DNA of 64,000 nucleotides, taken from Megalonaias nervosa. Taxonomy: Eukaryota; Mollusca; Bivalvia; Unionida; Unionidae. The stretch covers positions 1 to 64,000 of the forward strand of contig JAECUM010029090.1 of the NCBI GenBank assembly GCA_016617855.1, read 5' to 3'. Below, piece by piece: positions 39,201 through 54,200 of the stretch. Position numbers and translations under genes: made by a program. The notes under the pieces were generated by a model, which saw nothing but the letters and a program-made list of their open reading frames with translations, did no database searches and was not told the DNA's origin. Each line of letters begins with the position of its first letter. Position 1 is the stretch's first letter.

Positions 39201-42200
39201 TTCAAACAGTATGCTTGTAACTGACTTATTGGAAGAGTATATTTAGCTGACTTATTCAAACAAATTGCTTGTAACTGACTTATTCAAACAGCATACTTGT
39301 TGATGACTTATTCAAACAGCATGCTGGTAACTGACTTATTGGAAGAGTATGTTTTAGCTGACTTATTCAAACAGCTTGCTTATAGCTGTCTTGTTTAGAT
39401 AGCATGGTTGTAGCTGACTTGTTCAAACAGTATGTTTGTATCTGACTTGTTGAAACAGCATGCTTGTTGATGACTTATTCAAATATCATGCTGTTAACTG
39501 ACTTATTGGAAGAGTTTGTTTTAGCTGACTTATTCAAACAGCTAGCTTACAGTTGACTTGTTAAAACAACATGCTTGTAGTTGAATTGTTCAAACAGCCT
39601 ATCTTCTGTTTTGTCTTTGCATGTAATGTCTGTGTTGTGTGCAGCAGGGCTGGTTATATTACTGCAATATATCATAATCATTTTGCAGATTCTGTACATG
39701 TTTTTACCTGTACATTGCAACTGTAAATTTTGTACCCCTGAAGCCTAAAATATTAAAATATGAGGGGTTTATGTTTAAGATTTTATCTGCCAGTTTTGAT
39801 TTTAGCAAAACATTTTGGGATCGGAAGTTTGATCATATTGACATTAAATCTACAAATTATCTTACATACCTGAATTTATAATTAAAAATAGAAATGTTCA
39901 ACATATAATTAATTTATCATCTTACATAACCTTATCAGCTAAAAAATTATTCTGAAGTTTTGTCACTGAGACTGATGGTTTTTCTAGATGAGCGTGGGAA
40001 CCAGTCTGAGAACTAATGTCTAGCAGATGGGTAGTAGTAGTTAAGAAAAAGTACAGTACTGAAATCATAACACTTTTATTGATAAGACATAAAGCACCTC
40101 AGTTCTCTTTCTTTTTTCAGCTTTAATTCAAGAATGATTCTCAGTCTGGAAAGACATTTGGACCCTCTTCTCCACTTCACAAAATTTAAATACAAAAAAA
40201 GAAATTGTCATTGTTTGCAAAAACCACAAAAAGTAAATTGCTACAGCTTCTCTTGTCATTTATGTAAAAAAAATGCTCTTCCAATGAGAACTCTAAAATA
40301 TGAGTATGGTCCATTTTTAGTCCTGTCCATTGATGATTCTCTAGAAAATAATATTCCTTTTATGGTATTTGCTCTATTCCTTGCAAATATTTAATCCATT
40401 CTGCTTTCTTTAAACTCAATGATGTCTTAAAGTGATGCTACAAATGTCACACTTTTCTTTTTCTCTGTACTCTTTCTTTCCTCAGACTTTCAGAAATGAG
40501 AATCCTCAGATTTGGGCAAATTTCAGAATTATTTATAACTTATAAACATTTAAAACTTACCAAAATTTTTTGGTTCTTTACAAAAAATGATGTTTTTATT
40601 GGAAGGTCAGATAGTTTTAGATTTTTATAATCTAAATATTATTCTTACCTCTTGACTTTAAATCATTGTTTCATGAAATGTTGCCTTTGCTTTTCATTTT
40701 ATACAAAGTTTTTTCAAAAAACGTAAGTGTTAAATTGACAGATGAATCACATCAGTCTCATGCTGTTGCTTTTCATACTTAGCATACAATGTACCAACAT
40801 GAAAGGTCTTTCATTGCTGTTTACATGAACTTTTATGTAGGTATAACTGTTAGGTGCATCTGAGAACATGTCAGTAGATAAATCCATATATTAAACATAT
40901 AGGATGTTAGTAGTGTATATTTATTGCAGTCTTATGAAAATCAGATCTCCACAGTCCTACGTGGAGATCTGATGGACGCCCATAAAAGGTCATGTTCTAT
41001 TGACCTAGTGATTTACCAATCAAGTCTCAGCTCTCAACTTTTTGAAAGTGATACATATCATTCAGAATTTGCAATGCTTTATCTGAGAGGCTACTAAAAA
41101 TAAGTTTATGGGGAATTCCAAAGGTCACCAAAACATTAACTTTTATTATTTGTGTCTGTCAGTTCTCAACATAGGACTAGGGTATTTAATTTTATCAGAT
41201 TGTATCTACTGTACCCCATCTTAGTATATAGTACTTTAGGGTGTATTGCACAACATAAAAACCAAGTATATGTATCTGACGTCATCTGTATGGAAATGTT
41301 TATAAATTAATAAATTTATCTTATGTATTATACATGTGACCAAATATCCCAATTTTAAATGTAGAAGTATCTTTTTCTTCTTAATTAATCTGTCAACTTA
41401 TAATTGTCAGTTTTAATAGTTAAATGCCCATTTTTATAGCCTGCAGTCTGTCAGATGTGGATGGCCATGTGGTTCAGATGGAGTACAGTCCCATTATAGG
41501 TGGTTACATCATGGTAATGTCCACAGGACGAGCCATCTTCATTGTACCCCCTTCCAACAGGAGGGATGAGAATGTAAGTTTAAATGTTGTAATAGAATTA
41601 TTGAGTTGAATTTACATGGTCTACATTTTATACTCAAGAAACTTTTGTCATTTATGATTTTGTCCATAATTTTTGTGCATTTATTCTTTTTTTGTGGAGG
41701 GACCATTAATTATAGGTAAATCATACTTTTTGGCTGATTCTTAAATACAGTATGGTCATCATTATGAGAGGATAAGATCTGCGTTGTCATTTTGAATTCC
41801 AAACATACATTTTGGGTTGTAAAACATTGTGGAGATTCCAAACATCTGTCACACCATGTTTTGTCTTTGAGACAGATTAACAAGACTTAGCAGTCTGATC
41901 CATGTTTTGAGGAGTTGCATGTAAAGAATTAACTCCACCTGGCATCTTGTAAACCAAGCCATTTTATACATTGGTTCAAGCACTGTAGAAGTCTTGAATG
42001 TGAGATAATCTAATATTTCCCAAATGACTTGTATTTCATTATTTAAGCATTAATTTTCAAGGCCAAGCACTATACATCGAAAGAGTACAATTAACCCTTT
42101 ACCTCATGGAAGCGCCTTTGAACACCTCTACCCAATTAGCATAGAAGCACCTTTGGATGCCCCCTACACCATTCTCATGGAAGCACCTTTGGATGCCCTC

Positions 42201-45200
42201 TGTAAACATCAGCCATTTTGAGCTGGTGTTTGTAGCATCACCTTTGGGGAAAATCCCCTATTACGTACTACATTCATTAGTTTGAATGACCATTACATCA
42301 GATTATGTGATCACTGTTTAAACTCTAGTAGTAATCTGCTATTTAAAGTAACCAGGTTGGATTCTCCACTCTTCATAATGGAGGCCGCAGATTTTGTTCA
42401 GTACTTTTTTGGAGTTTGCACGATTAGAATCACTACTATGAAAGCTTCAATAACTTAGGTAGCGGTTTTGATATTGATGTAGGCAACACTGAGTTTTTAT
42501 AATTTATCAAGTGCAGATGATTTAGTGATGTAGACATAAACAAATTTTGAGTATGAGAAATGGTAGCAATGGTTGGTCACACGGCTTCACTGGCTTGATG
42601 GTGAATGAATTTTCTAAAGATTTTAAAGCACATAAAAATTCTTCCTTGAGAAATAATTGTACAGCTATAATGATCCGAGTTTACTCTTAAATATTTCTTT
42701 ACATAATAAATATGTACAAAAAAATGTAAAATGTCAGACATAACATATACTACACTGCTTAACAGTTAACAGGCAGGCCTATATGTATGGAGCCAAATAA
42801 GTAACAGGTGTTCTATTTATAGTGCACTGCACTGTGTAACTTTAGTAAATGTATATCAACTGCATAAAAAGCCATACCCTCTATGAGGTAAAGGGTTAAT
42901 CAAACATAATGAAAGTTTATCCTCTCATTAATATCATGACATTTCATAAAACAAAAAGAAATAAAAATAAAAAATTCAGTCAGATTTTGTCCTTATTTCA
43001 AACTAATGGATATAGAACAGAATTTTTGAATAACACAACATTTGCATCTGATGTTCAAGCATTTTTTTTTTATTTTTATGTTGTCTCTATACCACCAATA
43101 TGTGCATGTGCATACAGCTGTGAAGTAACAGTGTCCATGAGTCAAAGTTTGAGACGTACAAACACACAGAGAGATAAATGTATGGTCATTGAAATCAGTA
43201 AAAGCAACACGTAAACACACACACACACACACATGCACGTAGGTATATGGTGGATGAGGTTGCTGTACTTTAGAAATTGATAAAGTCAGCAATAGAATAA
43301 TGAAGTCCCTTATGAAATCTGTAAGACATCAAGTAAAGTTGTTGACATCTGTTCCACTCCTTTTTAAAATTGCAGTGTTTATATTTGTTAGCAAAGTCAC
43401 TGCATGAAAAAAAAAAATTAACCTAAATTTACAAATCTGTCCATCATTGTATGATGATTTTGGTATAGTATGATTAAAGAAGATCATGGTTACAGATCGT
43501 GAAAGTAAAATCTATCATTTTAGTGTTGAAATATAAAAGGAATTATTGTTTCATGAAGAAACAACTTTTATACATGTAGCATTTACTGCCTCATACTACT
43601 TCCTGCTGAAATTGCTTCTTCCCATAGTACATTGTTACGAGTCTGTGCTCTTAAAATAAGTAACAGAAAAGAGTGAAGACAACAAGCTTTGTAAAATTTA
43701 ACAAATAATTTATTTCCCTAGAATACAAAGTGAAAAATGAGAAAAAAGAACTTACGGTGTTGTGAATTAAATCCAAAAATAATCCAAGAATTAAAGATAC
43801 AAGTCCTAGTAATAAAAAGTTCTGAATAAAACTCAGTTCAAGTCCCGAAGAGATCCAAAATTGAAGGTGATGCCATGTCTGTTATAGCCTACGAAGTACT
43901 GGTCTGTCAACAGTCTCTTGTTGAATCACAGAAATATTATTCCAGGTTTGAATTCAGTATAAATTCCAATGAATGTCTTTATCCAAGAATTTTATCAGAG
44001 CACTTTTGTATTTCCAGAGAAAATAATCACTTGAATTCAATAATTTGAAGAAAATAAAATTCAGCCCAAACTGGTTACAACATAATACATCTTAAAGTGC
44101 TAGATGTTAAAGCATGACTGGTAAAATCCTGACAGTCACAAGATAATATAGTTCTCTGCTTGACCTCGGGTCACAATTAGCATTTTCTAAAAACAACTGT
44201 TACCTAATGGAAAATAACCTTCTAGAATGATCTAATGAGCCTTGTTTATTTACAACACAGTAGCCTATAAAATTCACTTAGGAATCTCCAAATCCCTGAC
44301 CATGATCAACATATTTACTCCTTCTTGTTTAACTGAATAATAATCCTGATAATAAGCTCATACACATAGAGAATAATGAAGCTATTATTAGTTGTTTTCA
44401 TAAATGAAATTTTAAAAAAATTAGAAAAGTCAATCAGGTCAAGCAGAAATGAACTCAGTTTTGGACAAGGTCAAGTCCAGGATACCATGTTACATTACAA
44501 TAACGTAATGAAATGAAAAAAATTAAAACTAACAAATAAACAATTAAATTAAATATACATAACAACATAAATAACTAGTAAGACAACCAGTCAGCTTCTT
44601 CCTACAGTACATAAATAACTAGTAAGACAACCCATCAGCTTCTTCCTACAGTACATAAATAACTAGTAAGACAACCCATCAGCTTCTTCCTACAGTACAT
44701 AAATAACTAGTAAGACAACCAGTCAGCCAGTACATAAATAGCTAGTAAGACAACCAGTCAGCTTCTTCCTACAGTACAGAAATAACTAGTAAGACAACAT
44801 AAATAACTAGTAAGACAACCAGTCAATTTCTTCCTATAGTACATAAATAACTAGTATGACAACCAGTCAACTTCCTACAGTGGTGGCGCTCTACAGTTTC
44901 GTATTTTGCATAGGGTTAGAATTTTAAAGAAAAAGAATTTCCCTGGGTTTTCTCACTGGTTATGCTGGTTATTTGAAAAAGACCTTGTATATCTTAGGTA
45001 TTGTTCAAAGAACCTTCAATTCCATTTATTTTGGTGTATGATTGATGGGTGTAATATGGGTTGTAGAGTATACAGCTTGGCCTTACTCCAGATGTGCACC
45101 TTTCAAAAAAGTGCTAGCTCCACATGGTCATTTTCACTTCCTGAACTTCAGAGGTAAATTGTCAAAAAAAAGAGCTGATAACTTTTTTTACATTTTATAT

Positions 45201-48200
45201 ATTTGATAATTCATTCATTGCACTTTCAGAAGCTGGTATTGTCTAGTCTGGCAAAATTCATTTTCCCCATTTTAATAGGTGCTAAGGATAGTGTACTTTA
45301 GACAAATTCAGGCTGATTTTGGAGCACAAGGGAGCAGTCATTTTAGTTAGCAGTGTGCTAAGATCATTTACAATTTCCAAAAGTACAATATCCAAAGAAA
45401 TGTCAGCCACATTACGTCAAAGTAGCATAGAGGTATGCCAACATTCTCTCCACTGTGCATGTTTTAAATGCAAACAACTTCACCTTACATACATCACTGT
45501 CAAAAGTACATAATAACTGGTGAGCGCCCCCAGTACATAAATAACTAGTAAGACAACCAGTCAGCTTCTTCCTATAGTACATAAATAACTAGTAAGACAA
45601 CCAGTCAGCTTTTTCCTACAGTACATAAATAACTACTATGACAGCCAGTCAACTTCTTCCTACAGCTTCTTCCTACAGTACATAAATAACTAGTAAGACA
45701 ACCAGTCAACTTCTTCGTACAGTACATAAATAACTAGTATGACAACCAGTCAACTTCTTCCTACAGTACATAAATAACTAGTAAGACAACCAGTCAGCTT
45801 CTTCCTACTGTACATAAATAACTAGTATCAGAACCAGTCAGCTTCTTCCTACAGTACATAAATAACTAGTAAGACAGAAAGGAGAAATTTACCTTTTTGT
45901 GAAAAGGTATGAAAGGTATTATTTTGTTGTATTGAACTTTTCCGGTGGCCTAAGTGGTTAGGATGTCAGCCTTGGATGCAGGAGGTCCTGGACTCGAACC
46001 TAGCTGAGTCATACCAAAGACTTATGAAAAGGGTACTAGCAGTTGCCTCACTTGGCGCTCAACATTAAGAAGTTTGTGTTAGGACTGATCAGCCTGGTGT
46101 CAGGATAGTTTGGCTGGGTGAAACATGATGCTCCATGTGTGTGGCATGATGCCCCAGTGCTAGTCATCACTGTAAACTGCCACACTGCAGACGTCATAGA
46201 AATATGACTACAATTGTTAAAGCTATATTAAAAATCCAAAACCACACACACATTGAACCTTGTTTTAAACAAATTTGTGTAGATATACCAGCTAAAAAGT
46301 TGGTGCCAGTCAGTTGCCGATAAGTAAACAAATTTAAATAATAATGAGATGGGTTTTTTCATTCAACAGCAAGACAGTAATATATCCATGCTTTATTTCT
46401 TCTAGCACTTTTACATCTGGGTCATGGATTTTCTTCAGGTACATGTAGGTGTAACATTGTATGGTTTCAAAATGTGTAACTAAACAATTCAACATCATTC
46501 TTTTGTAGGCTGTGTCATCATATACACTGCATTATCATTGATAGGATATGTACTCTGCATCGTCATTGATAGGATATGTACTCTGCATCATCATTGATAG
46601 GATATGTACACTGCATCATTATTGATAGGATATGTACACTGCATTATCATTGATAGGATATGTACACTGCGTCCTCGATAGTATATGTACACTGCATCAT
46701 CATTGATAGTATATGTACACTGCATCATCATTGATAGTATATGTACACTGCATCATCATTGATAGTATATGTACACTGCATCATTGATAGTATATGTACA
46801 CTGCATCATCATTGATAGTATATGTACACAGCATCATCACTGATAGGATGTCTACACTGCATCATCATTGATAGTATATATACACTGCATCATCATTTAT
46901 AGTATATGTACACTGCATTATCATTGATAGTATATGTACACTGCATCATCATGGATAGTATATGTACACTGCATCATCATGGATAGTATATGTACACTGC
47001 ATCATCATTGATAGTACATGTACACTGCATCATCATTGATAGTATATATACACTGCATCATCATTGATAGGATATCTACACTGCATCATTACTCTAATCA
47101 TCCATAAACGATACGTGTCATAAAAACATTTTAGAGGCTGACACAACCAAGAAAGATACACTGCAGAAAGATTAAACATAACAATCAATTTGGATATCAA
47201 TTGCCATGAACTTCAATCAAATCAATTAGATTACAGAAGCTCACTTTACACAGGCCCTGTATATTATCTTGAAAGTGCATCATTGCTTTGATATACAAAC
47301 TTTCTGCAGCAAGAAAGTGGCCTTATAAGAGAGGTGGACTCTTGAGATCAGGATCACACAAATGTGAATAATACATACATATAAAATTTGAAAGGCCCAA
47401 CTTTTTAATGTTTAATATTTTTATTTAAATATAAAGGCTTGCTACGGAATCATTGTGATTATATCAATGTTATTTAAAACAATTATGAATAATCATTAAT
47501 AGTGGTGCAAAACCACATTGTCAGTAAATCTGGGCACAAAACATATGGTTGTAATTATCTCTGTACATCAGTTCCATCTGTCCATTGCAGTAGAATGTAT
47601 GTTGATGTTTATTTGACTCTTTCGAATGTCATACACATATTTTTTGTGGTGTTTTGGAAACCTGATCTAATTGACATTGGAGTCAAATCGAAGGTCATTG
47701 CTTCCATCTGTGTACTTCTCTGAGCTTATAAACACAGTAACTTGTACATATACAAGTCAGGTTTAACCAAACTTTGTACTTATTTGCTTTCCAAAGTTGA
47801 TAGCATGCTGATATTGATTTTAACTTCACAGGTCTTGACTCGGGTTTATAGCTGTACTGGCTTGTGAGCATGATAACACAAGCAAATATGAATGGAATTT
47901 TATCACTTTGTGGATATATCTGATAAATACCCTGAATGTTGCCAATTAAATAACTTGCTTTATTCCCCACTCCATATTACAGATTTAACCAAATTTAGCA
48001 TAGATATATATATCTTGACATCGACTGAAACAAGATGAATGTTTTTCTGTCTGTGATATCAGGTTCAAGGTCAGTGGCCATGGCAAAGAATTTTGTCCTC
48101 CAGTTACAGTGTCTTATGAATGTTTAATTCATTCATGCAAGAAAGTATTTTGTTATCAAATGTGGTACAGGTGTCGCTCACTATATACCAATTCAGTTTA

Positions 48201-51200
48201 CACACTTTCATTTTAACGCCATTTATAAAGAAGAAATAACATTAAATTTACTCCACTGTGCTCATTTTTGCATCACTGGCACCATGTGGTGTGACTGCAG
48301 CACAGCTCACATAGTTTATGCATGCACATCTCATCATTTGCAGAGAAAATTATGCAAACAGTTATAATTGCTTGAAAAACGTAGAACAAGTGTCCTATGG
48401 GAAAAATTATTTTCAATTTATGCCAGTTTTCGATTTACACCATTTTTTATTTATGCAGTAACCTCAGGAATGCATCTATGGTGCAAATCTAGCATCACCT
48501 GTATGTTGGAGTTTCTCAAGAATATAAGAGATGGTTTCATTTCTGAGCAGCTTAATTGAAGAAACAGCCTTATTCATGAAAAGTCAGCCACAAGAACATC
48601 AGTCCTTTGAGGGGTTCTTGTTGTCTGATGCCTTGCTGCTAGCAGCTGTGGCAGCTTGATTTGGTCTGTCTATCTCTATATATCCACTCAAAGAAGCTTA
48701 TTAGAAAGATTGTGCAAAAACCATGCAACACAGACAAATAAAATTTAGTAGACCTGTTCATATCTGGATGATGTGATTAGATTTTTAGGCCATCACAGCA
48801 ATTTTTAATTTTTGTATACATACATCACAATGTGAAGCATATCATGTTATGTTGTCCATCCATCTGTGCTACAAATTTCATTTCTACACAGTAACTCAAG
48901 TTGTCCAGCATCTACAGTTATCAGATGCTTGCAATTGAGGTAGTAGAGAACCAAATTAGTTTTAGCACCAAATGTCAGGGTCACAATGAATGAAGGGAAA
49001 AAGGTTTCTGCACAATAAATTGTATTATTTACCGATTACGGATGGTTAATACTTGGGGTGAGGATAAAACACAGTTAATTTCAGAGTCAAGAAACAGTCC
49101 TATTATATTACATGCTAAGAGTGACTCACTTGCATCACTTAGTTATTTTTAATCTGTAATTTACAAATTTATTTCATTTGTGATGCCAGTGCCAGACCAG
49201 TCATATGTTTATTCCTGTTTATCTGTAGCATATGATTGATTTAAACAAATTTCTGTATTACACAATCTGTCTACATGAAATAACAAGCTCCACACTTGCC
49301 TGCATTATCTGGTCACCCCGTGTTACATAGTAATGAATGTGTAATGTGGTTTGATAAAGAAAAGTACTCAATAATCAATGGAAATTGAGCTTACATTGAT
49401 AGAGTGTCTTGGTTTATAAGCCACTTGATAGGTAGTCTTGTGGACTGGAGTCAAACAGCTTGTTGATCGCAATCAGAATTTGCACATGCATATGGAGTGA
49501 ACCAATCTTAACATGTGGGCATATCTTCAAAGTGTCTGAGACAGCTTCAGTGCTCACATGTTCAAGGTCAAAGAATGTTAAATTGAAATGTTGTGTTGCA
49601 CTTACAGGTATCTTGTGAACATGTTAACTTGGGCAATTAAGAACACATTTTTGTCCCAAATTTGGTTTCTCAGTTTCATTATTTTTACACAGGCAGCTGC
49701 AGGTATATGGGCACCAGACCTTATGGATGCTTCCTGTCTGGCCATCAACCACAGATACAGGTTGATGACATTTGGATGCAAAAGGTATGCATATTTCTCA
49801 CCAAGCATCGGCTGCTGTGGATTACTTTGTTTTTGAGGATATCAGATTTTCAGATTTAGCAAAAACATTTTTGTCAGTACTTACAGTTTGTGACATTCTC
49901 AGATGTGAAAGTGGACCTGTTGTGTTGAGAGTTGCATCTCTTCTCATTGTGCCTTTATAATTTGTTGTTTGCTGCAAACACAGTATCCAGACAAAATGTG
50001 TAGCCAACAAAAAAATAGTAAATGTACAGTATGTATTATTCTTCCTAATGCGACACTCAGACATCAGTACAAAGCAAGTTTATGTGGCAGCATCATGGCA
50101 AATGCAAAGGCTGTGCTAAAATTTGCATTTATTAAATAATAAATTTATGAAACATTTTACAACATACCAATTACTGCATATCAACATACAAATCACTATC
50201 ATACAGCACACCAAACACTGTGGTAAGATGTACAAATTACTAACACAGCATACCACTGTAGTATATCATGTGAATCACTGTAATACAGCACACCAAACAC
50301 TGTGGTACAACATACAAATTACTGACATACAGCACACCAAACACTGTGGTACATCATACAAATCACTGTAACATAGCACACCAGACACTGTAGTACAACA
50401 TACCAATCACTAAGACTGTGCACCAAACACTATAAAATCACTAACATAGTACACCAAACACTAGTATAACAATCAATGTCATACAGCACACCAAACACTG
50501 GTACATCATACAAATCACTGTAATATAGCACACCAAACACTGTAGTACAACATACTGTTACATATATGTAATTAAATTGTTTGTGTGTTAATTTTAAAAT
50601 TCTTTTTTTTTTATTTTAGTTTCATTACATTTTATTGTAATGATAATTTTCATTGGATTTGAATCTCTTTTTCGGAAAATTGACTTGACCCGATTAGATT
50701 ATATTTCTTCAGCACTCTTTTTAGCTCACTCTGGTTCATAGATTTCGTAAACATCAAGATAAAATGATTGGCTATTACCAAGGTCATTTTCTGATTGCGT
50801 TATAGTTCTAATTTGTAAACAACTTTTCTTATTGAATTTTATAATAAGATTCGCTAAGTTCTTCCATGGCGGACATTTAAGTCCATCACGTGAGCTACCA
50901 TGTGATCTAAAATCGAGGCTTAAAACAGTCAGTTGGTATTAAAATTATTCAGTCATATCTTTACACCTTGAGGGTACCAGGTTTTTCTATTGTTGATGTC
51001 AGATTGTTCTGAAGTTCATCTATTTTTTGGAATTTAATAATTTATTCTCTAGAAAACTAAACAAGTGCTTCATATTTATAAAAGTTCTGGGAGAAAGAAA
51101 TTCAGTGGAAATTTATTCTGGAGTTTAACGGAAACATTATAAACTGTGATTCAACGAGGATCTGTTACCATCAGTACAGACATCATCTGACGTCATTGCC

Positions 51201-54200
51201 TCCATATTGGAATTTCATCGAGATTCGAACCTGGATTCAATTAGAACTGTTCAGTGATAAGACTTATATTTTTCAATCTCAGGATTAAATTTTGGATTAT
51301 ATTCACAAACCGTAAGTCCTATTTTCTATTTTTTCCATTGTTTTCTAGAGAAATAAATTATTTTGTTAAAATTTACAAAGCTTGTTGGCTTCACTCTTTT
51401 CTTTTGTTGCTTTTGTATGAGCTTACATGTAACAATACAGATCACTGACATACAGCACACCAAACACTGTAGTACAACATATGAATCACTGACATACAGC
51501 ACACCAAACACTATAGTACAACATACAAATCACCATAATACACCAAACATTGTGGTACATCAAACAAATCAACGTAATATAGCACACCAAACACTGTAGT
51601 ACAACATACAAATCACTGACATACAGTACACCAAACACTGTAGTACAACATACCAATCACTGTAATACAGCACACCAAACACTGTGGTACATCATACAAA
51701 TCACTGTAGTATAGCACACCAAACACTGTGGTACATCATACAAATCACTGCAATATAGCACACCAAACACTGTAGAATAACATACCAATCACTGTAATAC
51801 AGCACACTAAACACTGGTACAACATACAAATAACTAAGACAGCACACCAAACACTGTAAAATCACTAATATAGCACACCAAACACTGTAGTACAACATAC
51901 AAATCATTAATACAGCGCACCAAAAAATCTGTATTACAGCATACAAATCACTGTCATACAGCACACCAAACACTAGTGCAACATACCAGTCACTAACAGC
52001 ACACCAAACACTGTAGAAAATCATACAAATCAGTGACATACAGCACATCAAACACTCTAGTACAACGTACAAATTACTGATGGCACACCCAACCCTGTAG
52101 TACAACATGCAAATCAATTCAATAAACCATGGATGAAACTTGGTATTTACAAGCCGTATAAGAGAAATGGATGATAGTTGGTATACTTATATATCATTGT
52201 CAGAAGGTGTGTCCTATTCTATGTTTGGGATCCTACATTCAGAATTGAGATCACATTGAGTTGCATTTATTTTGTTTCTGCTTTATCAACACATGCTTGA
52301 GGAATGGCATTGACCTCTGGTGTATTTAGTCTTTCTCAGCTGGTTAGCATGTTACATTCCACCTGTCGATGTCATTTTTTGAAATCAAGATTTCTGATCA
52401 ATGTGATTCACCTTTATATGCTGTCTGCTCCTTGTCTCTAATGCCCATTGAAGAGATATGATACTTCTTCCTCTGCCAAATCTACTGGCCGCCATATATA
52501 TATCCTTTCATGTGCTAAAAAATGGCATTAAATCCCAAAACAGCTAACCAACCAACACCAAATATGGTTCTCACTTTGTCCAGTTTGAAAATCTAGTTAC
52601 TGCTACACCTGAATAAATGGTCATATTGATATGATGTTTTCACCAAAAGACCTTTGAATGATCTAGTTGGTCATAAATGAAAATGGTGTGAATTACATTC
52701 AGTATGGTTAACACAGCATCAGATCCGAAAATCTTTTTTGTTGCTCAGGAATAGAGATGGTTTCAATATTCATCAGGTTCATTGTGCCTCCCTTACATTA
52801 GTGTGACATCCCAAGCAACCAAGTGGATAGATATTTATTTTCAACTGCAAAAATGTTCATTGGAACATCCACTGTTAAAATTATGTCCAAGGTGGTTTCC
52901 ATAGCAACCATGTGGCATCCATAGCAACCAGGTGGAAAATCTATTTTTCAGTTTTGCCAGGATAGCTGTGTCAGTTTGGTTCAAACTTGGCAGCAGTGTT
53001 TCATATGGCATCTGGGCCCCAAGTGGCTGAGTGATCTAAAGCACTCACCGGTATGGATCACTGCTATCTCACCTCTGTCTGCGTGGGTTCAAGTCTCAGG
53101 TTCGGCCAATGTGGGTATGTGAGAAAGCCTGCCAGTAGCTTGTTGTGGGTTGATGGTTCTTTCTGAGGTTTTCCCGGGTTCTTCCTCCACCATTTATACT
53201 GGCTGCCATGTGTAGCCTATCTTGTGCTGAAAAATGACGTTCAGCCTTACAACAACAACCATATGACATCTGTTAGCAAAATTGTTTTGCAGTGGTCTCC
53301 TTAACATCAATGTGGCTTCCATAGAAACCAGTTGGATAACAATTTTTGCAGAATTCTGCACAACTGCCTGTCCTATTTTGTTCAAAAAGACATTCTAAGT
53401 TGGTAGGAATGTTGTTCAAGACAGACTACCAAAATTGTGTCTAGTGTGGATTCCCTAGCAACATTGTCTTTTATAGCATCAAGAAGGAAAAACGTTTGGT
53501 GAGAAACTATTTCCTCATTATAGCTGAGCCTTTTTCATTCATATATTGTAGGGATAGTGCTTAGCACAGTAATACTATGAATTGGGCATCTTACATAGAG
53601 CTACAGAAACAAAATAGGGGAGAAAAAAGTACATAAACTGATTTGCAGTTTTCTAAAGTTGATCCAGCATTCAATATAACCTTCCATTTGATAGAAATGA
53701 TTCTGCTTAGCAGACTTCTAGAAAAGTGATTCTGATTCTATAACAGAAGAATTTTTTTAAAGAGAAAATTTTGTTGTTAAAACAATCTACATTGATATAG
53801 TAAAACAAGACCATTTATAATTTTGTCAGATAAATGAAAAGTTGTTGCCCCATATACCCCATAGTAAATTTCATACCAATGGAAGAAGTAGCTTGAATTT
53901 TTTTACCAACATTGCCAAATTTAGCATTCTTGTTTTAAGACTGTTGCACAGTATCTCCATTTTCACTCTTTTAGTTTGTCATCCAATTTATTTAAAAAAC
54001 ATTATTATAATACATCAATTTATTATGTTTATCTTCTTTACTTTGTTGTTATTTCCTATTTTCAGCTTTATTTCTTATATGTAATAATGAGTCTTTCATT
54101 TTTTATGATAGGAATATAAGTAATAAAAAGTTACAAAATCAAACTGATTTACCAACAGCCAGGAAATTTCATTCTAGATCATTGTCATAGAATTATTTCT

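Larger units (their letters stand above)
43607..45872. repeat. 44-bp minisatellite split by two insertions
   Basis: Unit ACATAAATAACTAGTAAGAC, AACCAGTCAGCTTCTTCCTA, CAGT. Only the end of one unit (GCTTCTTCCCATAGTACAT) lies left of the LTR at 43633-44564; units continue at 44565-44881 and, after a second insertion, at 45531-45872. Confidence 0.93.

Noticed and set aside
42909..43292. Overlapping ORFs of about 100 codons on both strands
   Set aside because: AT-rich sequence running into a CA microsatellite; no domain or family resemblance on either strand.
44906..45157. 83-codon ORF inside the GGTGGCGCTC element
   Set aside because: No recognisable transposase motif and far too short; the element is bounded by inverted ends and behaves as a MITE.
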